From assembly GCF_003259335.1 (NCBI RefSeq), contig NZ_QLLL01000003.1:434001-498000 (forward strand): a stretch of DNA of 64,000 bases, read 5' to 3'. Below, one piece after another: positions 45,910-55,533 of the stretch. The position numbers were made by a program, and so were the translations under genes. This DNA is from Chitinophaga skermanii. GTDB lineage: Bacteria; Bacteroidota; Bacteroidia; Chitinophagales; Chitinophagaceae. The stretch's first letter is position 1. Every line of letters starts with the position of its first letter. A model generated the notes under the pieces. The model worked only from the letters and a program-made list of their open reading frames with translations. It was not told the DNA's origin and searched no databases.

Positions 45910-45950
45910 AACGGTAGACTTTCCAATATATTATGTGAAAATCTACCGTT
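45910..45950 (-). terminator. Weak terminator-like inverted repeat after phoH
   Basis: AACGGTAGA / TCTACCGTT separated by 23 bases; no long T-run, so low certainty. Confidence 0.4.
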
Positions 45951-45966
45951 ATTATTATATTTTATT

Positions 45967-46992
45967 TTATTGTGCTTTTTCCTCTTTAGCCGCTTCCCTT
46001 GCTGCTTCACGAGCTGCTTCTCTTTCAGCTTCGCGCTCTGCTTCTTTCACAGCCGCCGCATCATACGCCCTAATAATGGCTTTTACTAAACGGTGCCTTA
46101 CCACGTCTTCTTCATCCAATTCCAAATACCCAATACCGTCGATATTCTTCAAAATACGCGTGGCTTTATCTAAGCCGCTTCTTTGGTTCTTCGGTAAGTC
46201 AATTTGGGTTAAATCGCCTGTTACAACTGCTTTCGCAGATGCACCAATACGGGTTAAGAACATTTTAAGCTGTAATTCCGTAGCATTCTGCGCCTCGTCC
46301 AAAATAATAAACGCATTATCCAAGGTTCTACCACGCATGTAAGCTAAAGGGGCAATCTCGATAATACGGTTGGTCATGAAGTAACTGAGCTTATCTGCCG
46401 GGATCATATCATCCAAAGCATCGTATAAAGGACGTAAGTACGGATCGATTTTTTCCTTTAAATCGCCCGGTAAGAAACCAAGGCTTTCACCGGCTTCTAC
46501 TGCTGGGCGGGTTAAAATGATCTTACGAACGGCTTTATTCTTCAATGCTCGAACAGCCAAGGCTACAGCGGTGTAGGTTTTACCTGTACCGGCAGGACCA
46601 ATGGCAAAAAGAATGTCGTTTTTATCGGCTAAGGCTACCATCTTCTTTTGATTGGCTGTTTTCGCACGAACGGTTCTGCCATTCGGGCCAAATACCAATA
46701 CTTCGTTGGGGTTCCTGTCGCTGAAATTATCGACTTTCACTTCATCGCCTAGTATTTGTTCGAAATAGTTCTCACTGAGATTACCATTTCTTTCAAGATA
46801 CCCAACGATTTGAACGATTTTTTCTTTAGCAGTCGCTACTTCTTCAGGGGCGCCGGAGAGTTTAAGCTGGGTTCCGCGAGATAAGATCTTCAATAGGGGA
46901 AATTTCTTCTTTAACAAATCCAGTTTCCCATTATTTACTCCGAAAAATTCAATCGGATTAATCGTATCTAAGTTGATGATCTGTTCTGTCAA
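45967..46992 (-). CDS. PhoH-like ATPase
   Basis: 341 residues. An N-terminal KH-like domain (~30-70) and a PhoH P-loop ATPase with Walker A 'GPAGTGKT' (132-139), Walker B 'FIILDEAQNA' and 'LTRPAVEAGESLGFLPGDL'. PhoH proteins are implicated in RNA processing and phosphate or stress responses; the biochemical role is not established. The C-terminal ~28 residues are a charged Ala/Glu/Arg tail made of EAxREA-type repeats. ATG start. A structured intergenic region lies directly upstream. Confidence 0.92.
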   Translation of the reverse strand: MTEQIINLDTINPIEFFGVNNGKLDLLKKKFPLLKILSRGTQLKLSGAPEEVATAKEKIVQIVGYLERNGNLSENYFEQILGDEVKVDNFSDRNPNEVLVFGPNGRTVRAKTANQKKMVALADKNDILFAIGPAGTGKTYTAVALAVRALKNKAVRKIILTRPAVEAGESLGFLPGDLKEKIDPYLRPLYDALDDMIPADKLSYFMTNRIIEIAPLAYMRGRTLDNAFIILDEAQNATELQLKMFLTRIGASAKAVVTGDLTQIDLPKNQRSGLDKATRILKNIDGIGYLELDEEDVVRHRLVKAIIRAYDAAAVKEAEREAEREAAREAAREAAKEEKAQ

Positions 46993-47407
46993 TGGAGCAA
47001 TGTTTTAGATCAAAAATGAGTGATGTTTATGCGATCAACACCCTTTGCCGGTGCTGCACATACTTACAATTTTTGCTTACTTTTTCCGGTATAGAAGGGT
47101 GGGAATGTCACCACCAGTTCACTGTTGCTACCAGTAAGAAAAATAGGTTGCGATGTTTCATTACCGGGAGTTGCTTTCCAACCCCGTGGTAAAGAGATTT
47201 TTCATGCTTCGCTGATTATAAGTTTCTTGGCCCAAATATATTACAAGTAAGTTAACGAAATACGAGTTCTCCACCAATGTGGGTAAATTATCCTTTTATT
47301 AACTTAAAAAACTCATTTTCATGGTTTTTACAAGGCATACTTCACCCAAATAAACATAGCATAAGCCATGCCATTTCTTGTATTCCACTATATTTAAAAT
47401 GATTTCA
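46993..47407. other. Intergenic region upstream of phoH with a strong hairpin
   Basis: 415 bases. A stable inverted repeat at 47161-47192 (TTACC..GGGAGTTG / CAACCCC..GGTAA type) and a shorter GGTGG / CCACC at about 47099-47116 suggest structured RNA in the phoH leader (minus strand). No coding frame convinces. No known riboswitch class was recognised. Confidence 0.5.
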
Positions 47408-48310
47408 TCACCTATTTAATTTCGCCAGCCGCGGCCGCTTTCGCCCAGTGATGACCGGCTTTTTATACGGCTTACTCGCATGCAGTATGCCTGTTTTATT
47501 TGCATGGTTGTATAATTGTTTACTAACAGGCAAGGCATTAGGTTCTTCAACCGTAATTTCTTCTTCCCCAACTTTAGCAGATACGGCGGCTATGCACATG
47601 GCATTATAGCGCCCACCTAGTATATTATACGGGCGGTTATTCAGCGTTTCCACGAATACTACGCCAATCGATACAAACAGGTGTCGCAACTCGTTCTTTT
47701 CAAATGGAATATCCAAGCTTATCCCGGCGGTTAACTTACCATCTAAGGGGAGGTTGACTGTAGATGCAACAGCACTGTCGTTACGATTTGTATCAAAGTT
47801 GATGGCATGTACAGTGGCTATTAATTGAAAGTGTGTGGCTTGTTTGGGGGCACGTAGTTTATGGCTGGGTTTGAAGGCTGGAAAAGTAACTTTCGCCACG
47901 CCGTTTTTCCGATCGATGGCGATTGTATAAGGGGCGCGACAAGTACGGTTAAATTGTGCTTGTTGGTTGAAATCGAAGCCTGTTAAAGCTGTTACGTCAC
48001 CCGCTTCTACGGTACGTTCTCCCCTTAGGTGTGTAACATCGCTTTTTAGTATGGATAATAAAGACGATGATAGCCTTCTGTAGTATGTTTTATCGGGAAA
48101 CATTTCTAGCATGCCGGAGAAGGCTAGGCGCGTATCGGCGGCCATTTGCGCGGCACGGCCAAACTCCTTGCGGTGTGAACGGATTTTCTCGTAGCGTTCA
48201 TCTTGCCAGTTCGTTTTCTTTCGACCTTCTATGGCAAGAAAGCCGTTTTGGGTATGGTGAAAAGAAACGCGCGGTAGATTCTTTTGGTAAAGTGGTATAA
48301 CTCTTCCCAT
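47408..48310 (-). CDS. Protein of unknown function
   Basis: 300 residues from the ATG at 48310; the extra 14 codons upstream have no better start. Basic, no signal or membrane segment. Visible blocks: an Arg/Lys/Tyr-rich N terminus ('TNWQDERYEKIRSHRKEFG'), 'LAFSGMLEMFPDKTYYRRLS' and a beta-rich middle, and a Lys/Arg-rich C terminus ('KPVITGRKRPRLAKLNR'). No family recognised. It looks real by length and composition. Confidence 0.6.
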   Translation of the reverse strand: MGRVIPLYQKNLPRVSFHHTQNGFLAIEGRKKTNWQDERYEKIRSHRKEFGRAAQMAADTRLAFSGMLEMFPDKTYYRRLSSSLLSILKSDVTHLRGERTVEAGDVTALTGFDFNQQAQFNRTCRAPYTIAIDRKNGVAKVTFPAFKPSHKLRAPKQATHFQLIATVHAINFDTNRNDSAVASTVNLPLDGKLTAGISLDIPFEKNELRHLFVSIGVVFVETLNNRPYNILGGRYNAMCIAAVSAKVGEEEITVEEPNALPVSKQLYNHANKTGILHASKPYKKPVITGRKRPRLAKLNR

Positions 48311-48830
48311 CGTACAATGGATTAATTGGGTTAAAAATGGTGATATGAACAAATATACGGTCTACAAGGGGTAACTATGCGGCAGTGAAGGAGGGTAGAA
48401 TTGATTACCAAGGTTTTAATAGTATAAATAAAGGCAAGAATAAGGCTGGTAAAGGGTTTAATAACAATCATTACATGGGAACTACATGGATTTTACATGA
48501 AAACAGGGTGAAATTACATGGAATTTACATGGAAACTACTTTTCTACTAGCGTACATTTAGGTACATCTATAAGTGGGTTCATTGTTACAACAGCTATCA
48601 ACAATAGTTATTCAAACTGAATTAGTTAGGTAGAACAGAGTCTTTCTGCCCCCATTTATAGAACAGTTTAGCATATATTGTTTAATAGTAGTATTTTGTG
48701 TTATATTAATATTACTTTTAACCCTTTTTGTTGCGGGAATTGCAATTTATGAGAGTCGATGTGCAGATCCTATAAAGCAACTGGGAGCCAACAACAATTA
48801 GATTAAAGTATTTATCCGGAATTAAGTTTC
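48311..48830. other. Intergenic region with phased TACATGG array
   Basis: 520 bases between divergent genes. Besides the 11-bp array described next, it is AT-rich and should hold the promoter of the PAS kinase gene, but I could not fix it. Confidence 0.5.
48472..48542. repeat. 11-bp phased direct repeats (TACATGG-type)
   Basis: TACATG begins at 48472, 48483, 48494, 48515 and 48526, i.e. spacing 11, 11, 21, 11. A degraded slot fills the 21-base gap (48505), and TACTTT occupies the next slot at 48537. Units read TACATGGRANN. Confidence 0.78.
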
Positions 48831-51800
48831 ATGACTGTAGCGTTGCTGGGCCGGGTGCTGGATGAACTCCAAGAATCACTCGCCATTATTGATTTGCGTC
48901 ATTGCATTTTGCAGTGTAATACTAGCCTGCAAAACGAGGTAAACAAGTACCTTGGGGTACAACTATTGCCTGGGTTCAACCTTCAAATACCGTCATCCAA
49001 TACACTTAAACGCATCAACAACGCGATCGATACGGCAATTGCCGGTGAAAAGAATACAATTTTGCTGCATGCACACGAGCTTTCGGGGAATACAGTTTTC
49101 TATCAATGTACCTTAGCTCCTCTCAAAAACGAGCAACAACAAGTAGAGGCGGTTTTATTAACTGTAAAACAAGCACAGCAAAATACCAGTCTTGTTAACG
49201 ATTTATTACTAGCCAATAGCAAACTGAAACACATTCAGCAAGCCATCGATACTTGTGCCATGGTGGCTGTGTTAGATGAAAGTACGTCCTTCTTGCAAGT
49301 TAACGACTTCTTCTGCAATGCCATGGAACTGCCCGCTCATGCTTTCGTGGGGCAGTCGTTAGCGAATGTGATTAATAATATTCAAGGGGAAGTGGTGAGC
49401 TGTGCCAATGAATTGGTGAACACTTTGAAAAGCGGTCAAACTTGGCGTGCCGAGGTGAACTGCGCTTCTCCAACGGGGAAATCGCTTTGGATTGATGCGG
49501 CTATTTACCCTATTGAACATGCCATACAAGGTATTACAGGGTATTTGCTGATTGGGTTCGATATTTCATCCCGCAAGGAAAAAGAGATAGCCGCCCAAGA
49601 AAACGAACGCTTCTTCCGCAGCATCCTCGAAAACTTACCGGTGGGACTGCAACAACTAACGCCAGAAGGGTTTAGCGTAGACATGAATTCCGCTTTGCGT
49701 GATATTTTAGGTCCGGGTCACCCTGCTGTAATTGGCGAGCCTTACAATTTGTTCAACGACCCGTTGAATTACCGGAATGGCTTACGCGAACTATTACAAG
49801 AAGTAAAGGATTCACGTGGCCCTATCAAGAAAGAAATTCTACTTAAATATACAGAACATCCCGATCATGGTGTAACCCGTATACAGCCTACCTACTACGA
49901 GGTAACAGGTTTCCCCGTGATCGATCAACAAAATAACATCAGCTTCCTCTTCCTCATCCTCAGCGAAATCACGGAGAAAAAACTTGCCGAATTAAGTTTA
50001 GAGAAGAGTGAGCGTTTGCTGCATACCATTGTTGAGAACTTGCCTATTGGCTACATGCAGTTCGATAATTTTGGTAATGCGCGCCGTATTAACCAAACGC
50101 AAAGGGCTTTCCTTGGGTTGCAAGAAGGGGAGAGCGAGCATAAATATAACATGATCGACCATCCATTTGCGAAGCTATTCGAATTGGATAAGTTGTTTAT
50201 GCAGGTATTGCAACAAGGTAAAATGTTGCGCGTGGAGAAGAAGTTGGATTTCACGAATGAACCCTCTTGGAAGCGCGCACAGAAAACATTGTTCCTCGAT
50301 TTAACACTCTTCCCGGTGGAAGACCCGGTTGATAAAGATCAACTCATTGTTACCCTCGTAAACGATATTACGGTTGAGAAAAACCAAGCACTTGAGAATG
50401 AGAAGAACCAAGATTTCTTACTACAAACCGGTGCCATTGGTAAAATAGGGGGCTGGGAATTAGATGCTAAAACACAGAAATTACGCTGGTCGACCCAAAC
50501 CTATCACATACACGAATTGTACCACCAGCACGACATAACGCTGGAAGGCGCCCTCGATTTCTACACCCCGGAATCGCGCAGCATCATAGAAAAAGCGGCG
50601 AAGGATTGCATGGAAAAAGGAATTCCTTACGACGTGCAAGTAGAAATTGTAACGGCCCATGGTAACCTCGTGGTGGTACGTTCTATTGGTCAACCTGAAT
50701 ATAAAAACGGTGAAATAGTTCGTATACATGGCGTGTTGCAAGACATCACCGAGCAATTCCAAATGCGGTACGAGTTAACGCAGAATGCCGAGTTAATGCG
50801 CTTGTTCTTCGATACCATCGATATGGGCTATGCCTTAATGGACCAAGATGGCACGGTGAACTTCATGAATAAGAAAGCAGGGGAAATGTTGGATACGGAA
50901 ACCGTGGTGGGGAAAAACATCTTCGATGTATTCCCATGGTTGGTGGGTACTACTTTCCATGCACGTGTGAAGGAGTGTATTACGGGGCAGAAGCCGGTAT
51001 CGTTCTTCAACTATTTACCAGAGTTAGATAAGTGGTACGAGTTCTTATTGGCACCTATGCAGAATGGGAATATTTCCATCTTCACCCGCAACATTACTTA
51101 CAGTAAAAAGCTGCAACGCGAATTGCGGAAGGCGAACGATCAATTATCGAACTTAAACAAGTACCTCGTTAACCAGAATAAACAACTAGAAGATTTCGCG
51201 CACATTACCTCGCATAACTTGCGTGCACCGATTGCCAACTTGAAAGCGCTTATGCAGATTTACAAGGAAACTGATTCGCAAGAGGAACGCGGTATGTATG
51301 TGGGTATGTTAGACGATGTAATCCGTAACATCGACGAAACCTTGAATGACTTGTTAGAAGTGGTGCAAATTAGGAAGGACTTGAACGTTGAACGCGAGAA
51401 TTTGCAGTTTGTAGATCGTTTACAAAAGATCAAAGATATATTGTTGGTGGATATTGAAACGAGCAACATCATGTTGACGTATGATTTTTCATCAGCCCCT
51501 AGTATTGATTATCCCCGTATATATTTAGACAGTATTTTACAGAACCTGTTGACGAACGCCATCAAATACCGTTCCCCGAACCGTAGACCTAGCTTACATT
51601 TGAGAACATGGACGCTAGATGGTAATGTATACTTATCGGCTGAGGATAATGGAATAGGTATTGATTTGGAGCGCTTTGGTCATAAGATTTTCGGCTTTAG
51701 AAAAACTTTTCATAAGAATAAAGATGCAAAAGGCATTGGTTTATTTATCACGAAAAGCCAGGTAGAAGCCATGGGCGGGCAGATTAAAGTTGAGAGTACG

Positions 51801-51845
51801 CCCAATGTAGGTACAAAATTTATTATTACTTTTAGGCCAGAATAA
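48831..51845 (+). CDS. Soluble multi-PAS sensor histidine kinase
   Basis: 1004 residues with no membrane helix. Five to six PAS/PAC-like units are readable: ~5-100 (weak), ~135-245, ~258-380 ('FFRSILENLPVGLQQLTPEG'), ~388-515 ('LLHTIVENLPIGYMQFDNFG'), ~525-640 and ~650-760 ('LFFDTIDMGYALMDQDG'). They precede a HisKA domain with 'ITSHNLRAPIANLKAL' (His795) and a HATPase_c domain ('NLLTNAIKYRSPNRRP', 'AEDNGIGIDLERFG', 'KGIGLFITKSQVEAMGG'). It would sense a cytoplasmic cue and pass phosphate to the CheY-like regulator encoded six bases downstream. Ligands are unknown. Confidence 0.92.
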   Translation: MTVALLGRVLDELQESLAIIDLRHCILQCNTSLQNEVNKYLGVQLLPGFNLQIPSSNTLKRINNAIDTAIAGEKNTILLHAHELSGNTVFYQCTLAPLKNEQQQVEAVLLTVKQAQQNTSLVNDLLLANSKLKHIQQAIDTCAMVAVLDESTSFLQVNDFFCNAMELPAHAFVGQSLANVINNIQGEVVSCANELVNTLKSGQTWRAEVNCASPTGKSLWIDAAIYPIEHAIQGITGYLLIGFDISSRKEKEIAAQENERFFRSILENLPVGLQQLTPEGFSVDMNSALRDILGPGHPAVIGEPYNLFNDPLNYRNGLRELLQEVKDSRGPIKKEILLKYTEHPDHGVTRIQPTYYEVTGFPVIDQQNNISFLFLILSEITEKKLAELSLEKSERLLHTIVENLPIGYMQFDNFGNARRINQTQRAFLGLQEGESEHKYNMIDHPFAKLFELDKLFMQVLQQGKMLRVEKKLDFTNEPSWKRAQKTLFLDLTLFPVEDPVDKDQLIVTLVNDITVEKNQALENEKNQDFLLQTGAIGKIGGWELDAKTQKLRWSTQTYHIHELYHQHDITLEGALDFYTPESRSIIEKAAKDCMEKGIPYDVQVEIVTAHGNLVVVRSIGQPEYKNGEIVRIHGVLQDITEQFQMRYELTQNAELMRLFFDTIDMGYALMDQDGTVNFMNKKAGEMLDTETVVGKNIFDVFPWLVGTTFHARVKECITGQKPVSFFNYLPELDKWYEFLLAPMQNGNISIFTRNITYSKKLQRELRKANDQLSNLNKYLVNQNKQLEDFAHITSHNLRAPIANLKALMQIYKETDSQEERGMYVGMLDDVIRNIDETLNDLLEVVQIRKDLNVERENLQFVDRLQKIKDILLVDIETSNIMLTYDFSSAPSIDYPRIYLDSILQNLLTNAIKYRSPNRRPSLHLRTWTLDGNVYLSAEDNGIGIDLERFGHKIFGFRKTFHKNKDAKGIGLFITKSQVEAMGGQIKVESTPNVGTKFIITFRPE

Positions 51846-51851
51846 GACAGT

Positions 51852-52244
51852 ATGAAACCGTTGAACACAATCTTTATTGTAGATGATGATCCCATTCACC
51901 AGCAAATCACCGAGATAATGCTCAACCGGTTGAATGTAGCCTGCCACGTAGCCAAGTATTCAGATGCACAAGAAGTATTGGATCACTTCAAAGCGAACCT
52001 CCACAACGAAAGCGCGTTGCCCGATATTATTTTACTCGACCTGAATATGCCTATTATGGATGGTTGGGAATTCCTAGAAGCATTCACGCATATCCGCCCG
52101 TTATTGAATAAATTGGTGAAGATATACGTGTTGACTTCCAGTATAGATGAGAAAGATAAAGAACGAGTGGATGTATATGATTATGTAAATGGTTATTTAA
52201 CCAAACCGCTTACGAACGAAATCATTTTACAAATAGGGCAGTAG
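51852..52244 (+). CDS. Stand-alone response regulator receiver (CheY/Rcp1-like)
   Basis: 130 residues, only a receiver domain. Acidic pocket 'FIVDDDPIH', phospho-acceptor Asp63 in 'IILLDLNMPIMDGWEF', conserved Thr in 'YVLTSS' and Lys in 'YLTKPL'. No output domain. Six-base spacing after the PAS kinase gene marks them as a cognate pair. Its stop lies one base from that of the convergent rpe gene. Confidence 0.93.
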   Translation: MKPLNTIFIVDDDPIHQQITEIMLNRLNVACHVAKYSDAQEVLDHFKANLHNESALPDIILLDLNMPIMDGWEFLEAFTHIRPLLNKLVKIYVLTSSIDEKDKERVDVYDYVNGYLTKPLTNEIILQIGQ

Positions 52245-52245
52245 T

Positions 52246-52932
52246 TTATTTCCCTGCTTGTTTTAACTGGGCAATTGTTTGCACGGGATTGCTTGAAGCA
52301 AATACCGTACTACCCGCTACCAGCACATCGGCCCCTGCTTGCACAATTGCATGTGCATTCTCTAAGTTGATACCACCATCTACTTCAATCAATGCCCTAG
52401 AACCGGTACGGTCGATCAGTTCGCGTGCTTGCATGATTTTTTTAATGGTATGTTGAATGAACTTTTGTCCTCCGAAACCGGGGTTTACACTCATAATTAA
52501 TACAAGGTCGATATCGGCAATAATATCTTCGAGTGTATGTACAGGCGTAGCTGGATTTAAGGCAACGCCCGCTTTCATATCCAGCGAGTGAATTAATTGT
52601 ATAGTACGGTGTAAGTGTGTACAAGCCTCTTGGTGCACGGTAATGACTTGTGCCCCTGCCTTTTTGAAATCGGCGATATAGAGATCTGGTTGTTCGATCA
52701 TCAAATGTACATCGGCGACCTTGGTACATGCTTGCGACACTTGCGCGATGATAGGCATCCCGTAGCTAATATTCGGTACAAAACGACCATCCATCACATC
52801 CAAATGCAGCCAAGCTGCTTCGCTATTATTGACCATATCGATATCGTGCTGTAGCTGTAAAAAATTAGCTGCTAGCAGGGAAGGTGCAACAATGACTTCT
52901 TTCTTTTCCAAATTGCTCAAGGTTTTAAACAT
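52246..52932 (-). CDS. rpe: Ribulose-phosphate 3-epimerase
   Basis: 228 residues, a TIM barrel. It interconverts ribulose-5-phosphate and xylulose-5-phosphate in the pentose phosphate pathway. 'APSLLAANFLQLQHDIDMVN', 'LHLDVMDGRFVPNISYG', 'VNPGFGGQKFI' and 'EVDGGINLENA' are conserved with active-site His/Asp residues. ATG start. The C-terminal end nearly touches the convergent response regulator gene. Confidence 0.95.
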   Translation of the reverse strand: MFKTLSNLEKKEVIVAPSLLAANFLQLQHDIDMVNNSEAAWLHLDVMDGRFVPNISYGMPIIAQVSQACTKVADVHLMIEQPDLYIADFKKAGAQVITVHQEACTHLHRTIQLIHSLDMKAGVALNPATPVHTLEDIIADIDLVLIMSVNPGFGGQKFIQHTIKKIMQARELIDRTGSRALIEVDGGINLENAHAIVQAGADVLVAGSTVFASSNPVQTIAQLKQAGK

Positions 52933-52983
52933 GAATAGATCGTAATACGAACATTACAAACCTACTAAAATCTTTTTGCTTCT

Positions 52984-54009
52984 TTATTTCGCCAAGCGTT
53001 TTAAGGCGGTAACAGCATCTTCGTGGTTTTTCTTGAAGATCGTTGCTTTCTCGAAATCGGCCTTGGCGAGGTCGTTTTTATGTAAAGCTTCGTATGCGAG
53101 GCCGCGTTTATAGTACGCTTCGGCATTGCTAGGTTCACCTTTAATGGCGAGGCTGTATGGCGTAACAGCTTTCGCTGGGTTCTTTTGATCCATGTAGATG
53201 TCGCCGATTTTCAGATAGGCTTTTGCATCTGTAGGGTCTACTAAAATCGCTCTTTCGTACATATTCATGGCATCCTTCATTTCCTTCCTTTGCAGGTGGA
53301 ATTCGGCGATGGCATGTAGCGCGCCCGTGTCGGTCGTATCTTGTTGAAAAGCTAATTGGTAGTATTGAATGGCTTCGGGGGAATTGCGATCGCTTAGGAG
53401 ATCGCCCATTTCCATGATAGCATCGTAATCGGCGTGAATACCGGCATGGTTAATACCGGCAGCTAAGAGCTTCATAGCAGTGGCGGTATCTTTCTTCTCT
53501 TCGGCGATGCGGGCTTGTAAATAGAAGCCTTTATCGGCTACTTTGGTATCACGTTGTAAGATACGGGCAACGCTATCGGCACGTTCTAATTCTTTGTTTT
53601 CAATTAAGCTGATCGCTAGTTTGTATTGTAGATAGCCGTAGTTCGGCATTAATTGCAAAGCGGTAGAGAAGTGTTGCACGGCCTTTTTGTATTCTCCTGT
53701 AACGAGCGCGGCTTCACCTGCACCGGCTAGGTAGTCGGGGTTTTTAGGTTCGAGAGCAGCTGCTTTTTCAAAATCTTGCAGTGCTAAATGTGGTTCGTCG
53801 TTGAAAAGAAGCAAGGCGCGTTTGAAGTAGAGGTCGTGCTTTTGGGGGAAATTAATAATGGAATCGGTGATAGGTTTGATGGTAGCCGATTGAAGAACGG
53901 TATCGGCGGTTTGTAGTGTGGATGCGGTTTTTGGAGCATCGTTACAACTAACCATCAAGGCCGTTGTTGCGAAATAGGATAGTGCTAAGATAAGGCTCGT
54001 TCGTTTCAT
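52984..54009 (-). CDS. TPR-repeat lipoprotein
   Basis: 341 residues with lipoprotein signal (ALMVSC lipobox, MKRTSLILALSYFATT). About seven TPR units follow, for example 'PHLALQDFEKAAALEPKNPD', 'KAVQHFSTALQLMPNYGYLQ' and 'AVTPYSLAIKGEPSNAEAY'. A scaffold protein at the envelope, partner unknown. It is divergent from the DUF262 pair, which starts 114 bases away. Confidence 0.83.
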   Translation of the reverse strand: MKRTSLILALSYFATTALMVSCNDAPKTASTLQTADTVLQSATIKPITDSIINFPQKHDLYFKRALLLFNDEPHLALQDFEKAAALEPKNPDYLAGAGEAALVTGEYKKAVQHFSTALQLMPNYGYLQYKLAISLIENKELERADSVARILQRDTKVADKGFYLQARIAEEKKDTATAMKLLAAGINHAGIHADYDAIMEMGDLLSDRNSPEAIQYYQLAFQQDTTDTGALHAIAEFHLQRKEMKDAMNMYERAILVDPTDAKAYLKIGDIYMDQKNPAKAVTPYSLAIKGEPSNAEAYYKRGLAYEALHKNDLAKADFEKATIFKKNHEDAVTALKRLAK

Positions 54010-54123
54010 TACTCAAACCTAAATGATTTTGTGGATATTTTATTGTGGGGGATGGAAAATTGTGGTGGAGAATTGGTTATATTGAAAGTTTTTGAAAACC
54101 TAACTACCACGTAATTATTAGTA

Positions 54124-55533
54124 ATGGAAGACGTAACAATTTGTCGGATTACCTTTGGCGAATTACTTGAAAAGGATTCGCATATCAGCATACCGGGGTA
54201 CCAAAGAGCCTATTTATGGGACACAACAAAAGTGGATGCACTATTGGAGGATTTGAAAGCTTTTAAAGAGTCTAACCCTCGCCAAGAGGAGGAATACTAT
54301 ATGGGTGGTATTTTGTTGTACAAAGATAAACTTAAAAGCGAGTATGAAATCATCGATGGGCAACAACGCTTGACGACTTTGAATTTGATTACTTACTTAT
54401 TGGAACGTCGTACAAAATTGAAAATAATGTATAGTAATCACACTTCTAAAGACCACATCAAAAAAAACTACACTTATCTTGCTAGCAATATTGATCTCCT
54501 TAAGGCGCTGGATGATTATCTTGAAAAAATCGTCTTTACGCTTATCATTAGTTATGATAAGGATAAATCGTTTTTATTCTTTGACACCCAAAACAGCCGA
54601 GGCGTATCACTATCGGCCGATGATTTCCTTAAAGCCTATCATTTAAGAGAAGTCGAATCTGAAGCATTACAAAAGAGTTTGGCAACAACTTGGGAACAAG
54701 CTGCATTAAGTGGCCACTCAAACGCAAAAAAGATGGCCTTAACGTATCTTTTTGAGGAAATTATATACCCAGCAAGGCAATGGAAAGGGGCAACCACCTG
54801 TAAAGTGGCTAATAGGGATTTAATATTGGAGTGTTTTCAAAAGAAGACAATAAAACAAAGTGAGAATACGCTTCCCTTATTTGGAACAAAAAACTATGTA
54901 AAATTCGACTTGCATGAAAACGAGATTTCTTACACTGAAATGCTCATAAGTGAAAAAACAATTGACATAACTGCTCCTCCAATGGAAATAAGGCAACCAA
55001 TTTATAAAGGAGTTCATTTCTTTCAATACACACAACGTTATCACACCATTCATAAACTACTTTTCAGTACACCAAAAAATAAAATACAAGACAAGTCTAT
55101 TATTAACACAATTACATACTTCGAAAATGTATATAATGCCGACATGTCGATCTATTTGAAGCATTTCATGGAGCTTTGTTTAGTGATGTATTGTGACTCA
55201 TTTGGTTCAACACATCTAGATAGAGCCATTGAATTTTTTGATTATTTCATTGGTGGCCTTCGACTTGAAAAAAGTGTTAGAATAGAAGCAGTTCGAAAGA
55301 GTCTTACAGTCCCCAAAGTCAATCTACTAGATGTTATAGCACATGCTTATTTACCGAACGAGGTTTTTGAATTCATAAAAGAAGAGAACTATATAAGAAC
55401 GAAATATAAGGAGAGTTCTAGTAAAGAGGATAATCGTCATAAAAAGAACAATTACATAGATAGGGTACTTGACCAATATAGAAAGAAGACACAAGATGTA
55501 AACTTAGAAAATCGATTAGCATGGATCAATTAA
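54124..55533 (+). CDS. DUF262 (GmrS-like) protein, first subunit of a two-gene defence-type system
   Basis: 469 residues. The N-terminal DUF262 domain has 'ISIPGYQRAYLWDTTKVDAL' and the catalytic 'DGQQR' motif (Asp78-Arg82), then the second family block 'FFDTQNSRGVSLSADDF'. In GmrSD and SspE proteins DUF262 carries NTP hydrolysis and DNA modification sensing. The C-terminal ~200 residues are unrecognised and contain no DUF1524 nuclease motif, so this gene alone should not cut DNA. Base use is AT-rich next to core genes. It overlaps the next gene by 13 bases, so the proteins are likely partners. Confidence 0.85.
   Translation: MEDVTICRITFGELLEKDSHISIPGYQRAYLWDTTKVDALLEDLKAFKESNPRQEEEYYMGGILLYKDKLKSEYEIIDGQQRLTTLNLITYLLERRTKLKIMYSNHTSKDHIKKNYTYLASNIDLLKALDDYLEKIVFTLIISYDKDKSFLFFDTQNSRGVSLSADDFLKAYHLREVESEALQKSLATTWEQAALSGHSNAKKMALTYLFEEIIYPARQWKGATTCKVANRDLILECFQKKTIKQSENTLPLFGTKNYVKFDLHENEISYTEMLISEKTIDITAPPMEIRQPIYKGVHFFQYTQRYHTIHKLLFSTPKNKIQDKSIINTITYFENVYNADMSIYLKHFMELCLVMYCDSFGSTHLDRAIEFFDYFIGGLRLEKSVRIEAVRKSLTVPKVNLLDVIAHAYLPNEVFEFIKEENYIRTKYKESSSKEDNRHKKNNYIDRVLDQYRKKTQDVNLENRLAWIN

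Noticed and set aside
45967-46342. Ala/Ser-rich frame opposite phoH
   Set aside because: Shadow of the repetitive phoH C-terminal tail.
46992-47192. Plus-strand frame starting at the phoH start
   Set aside because: Cys-rich random composition and antisense to a structured leader; no support.
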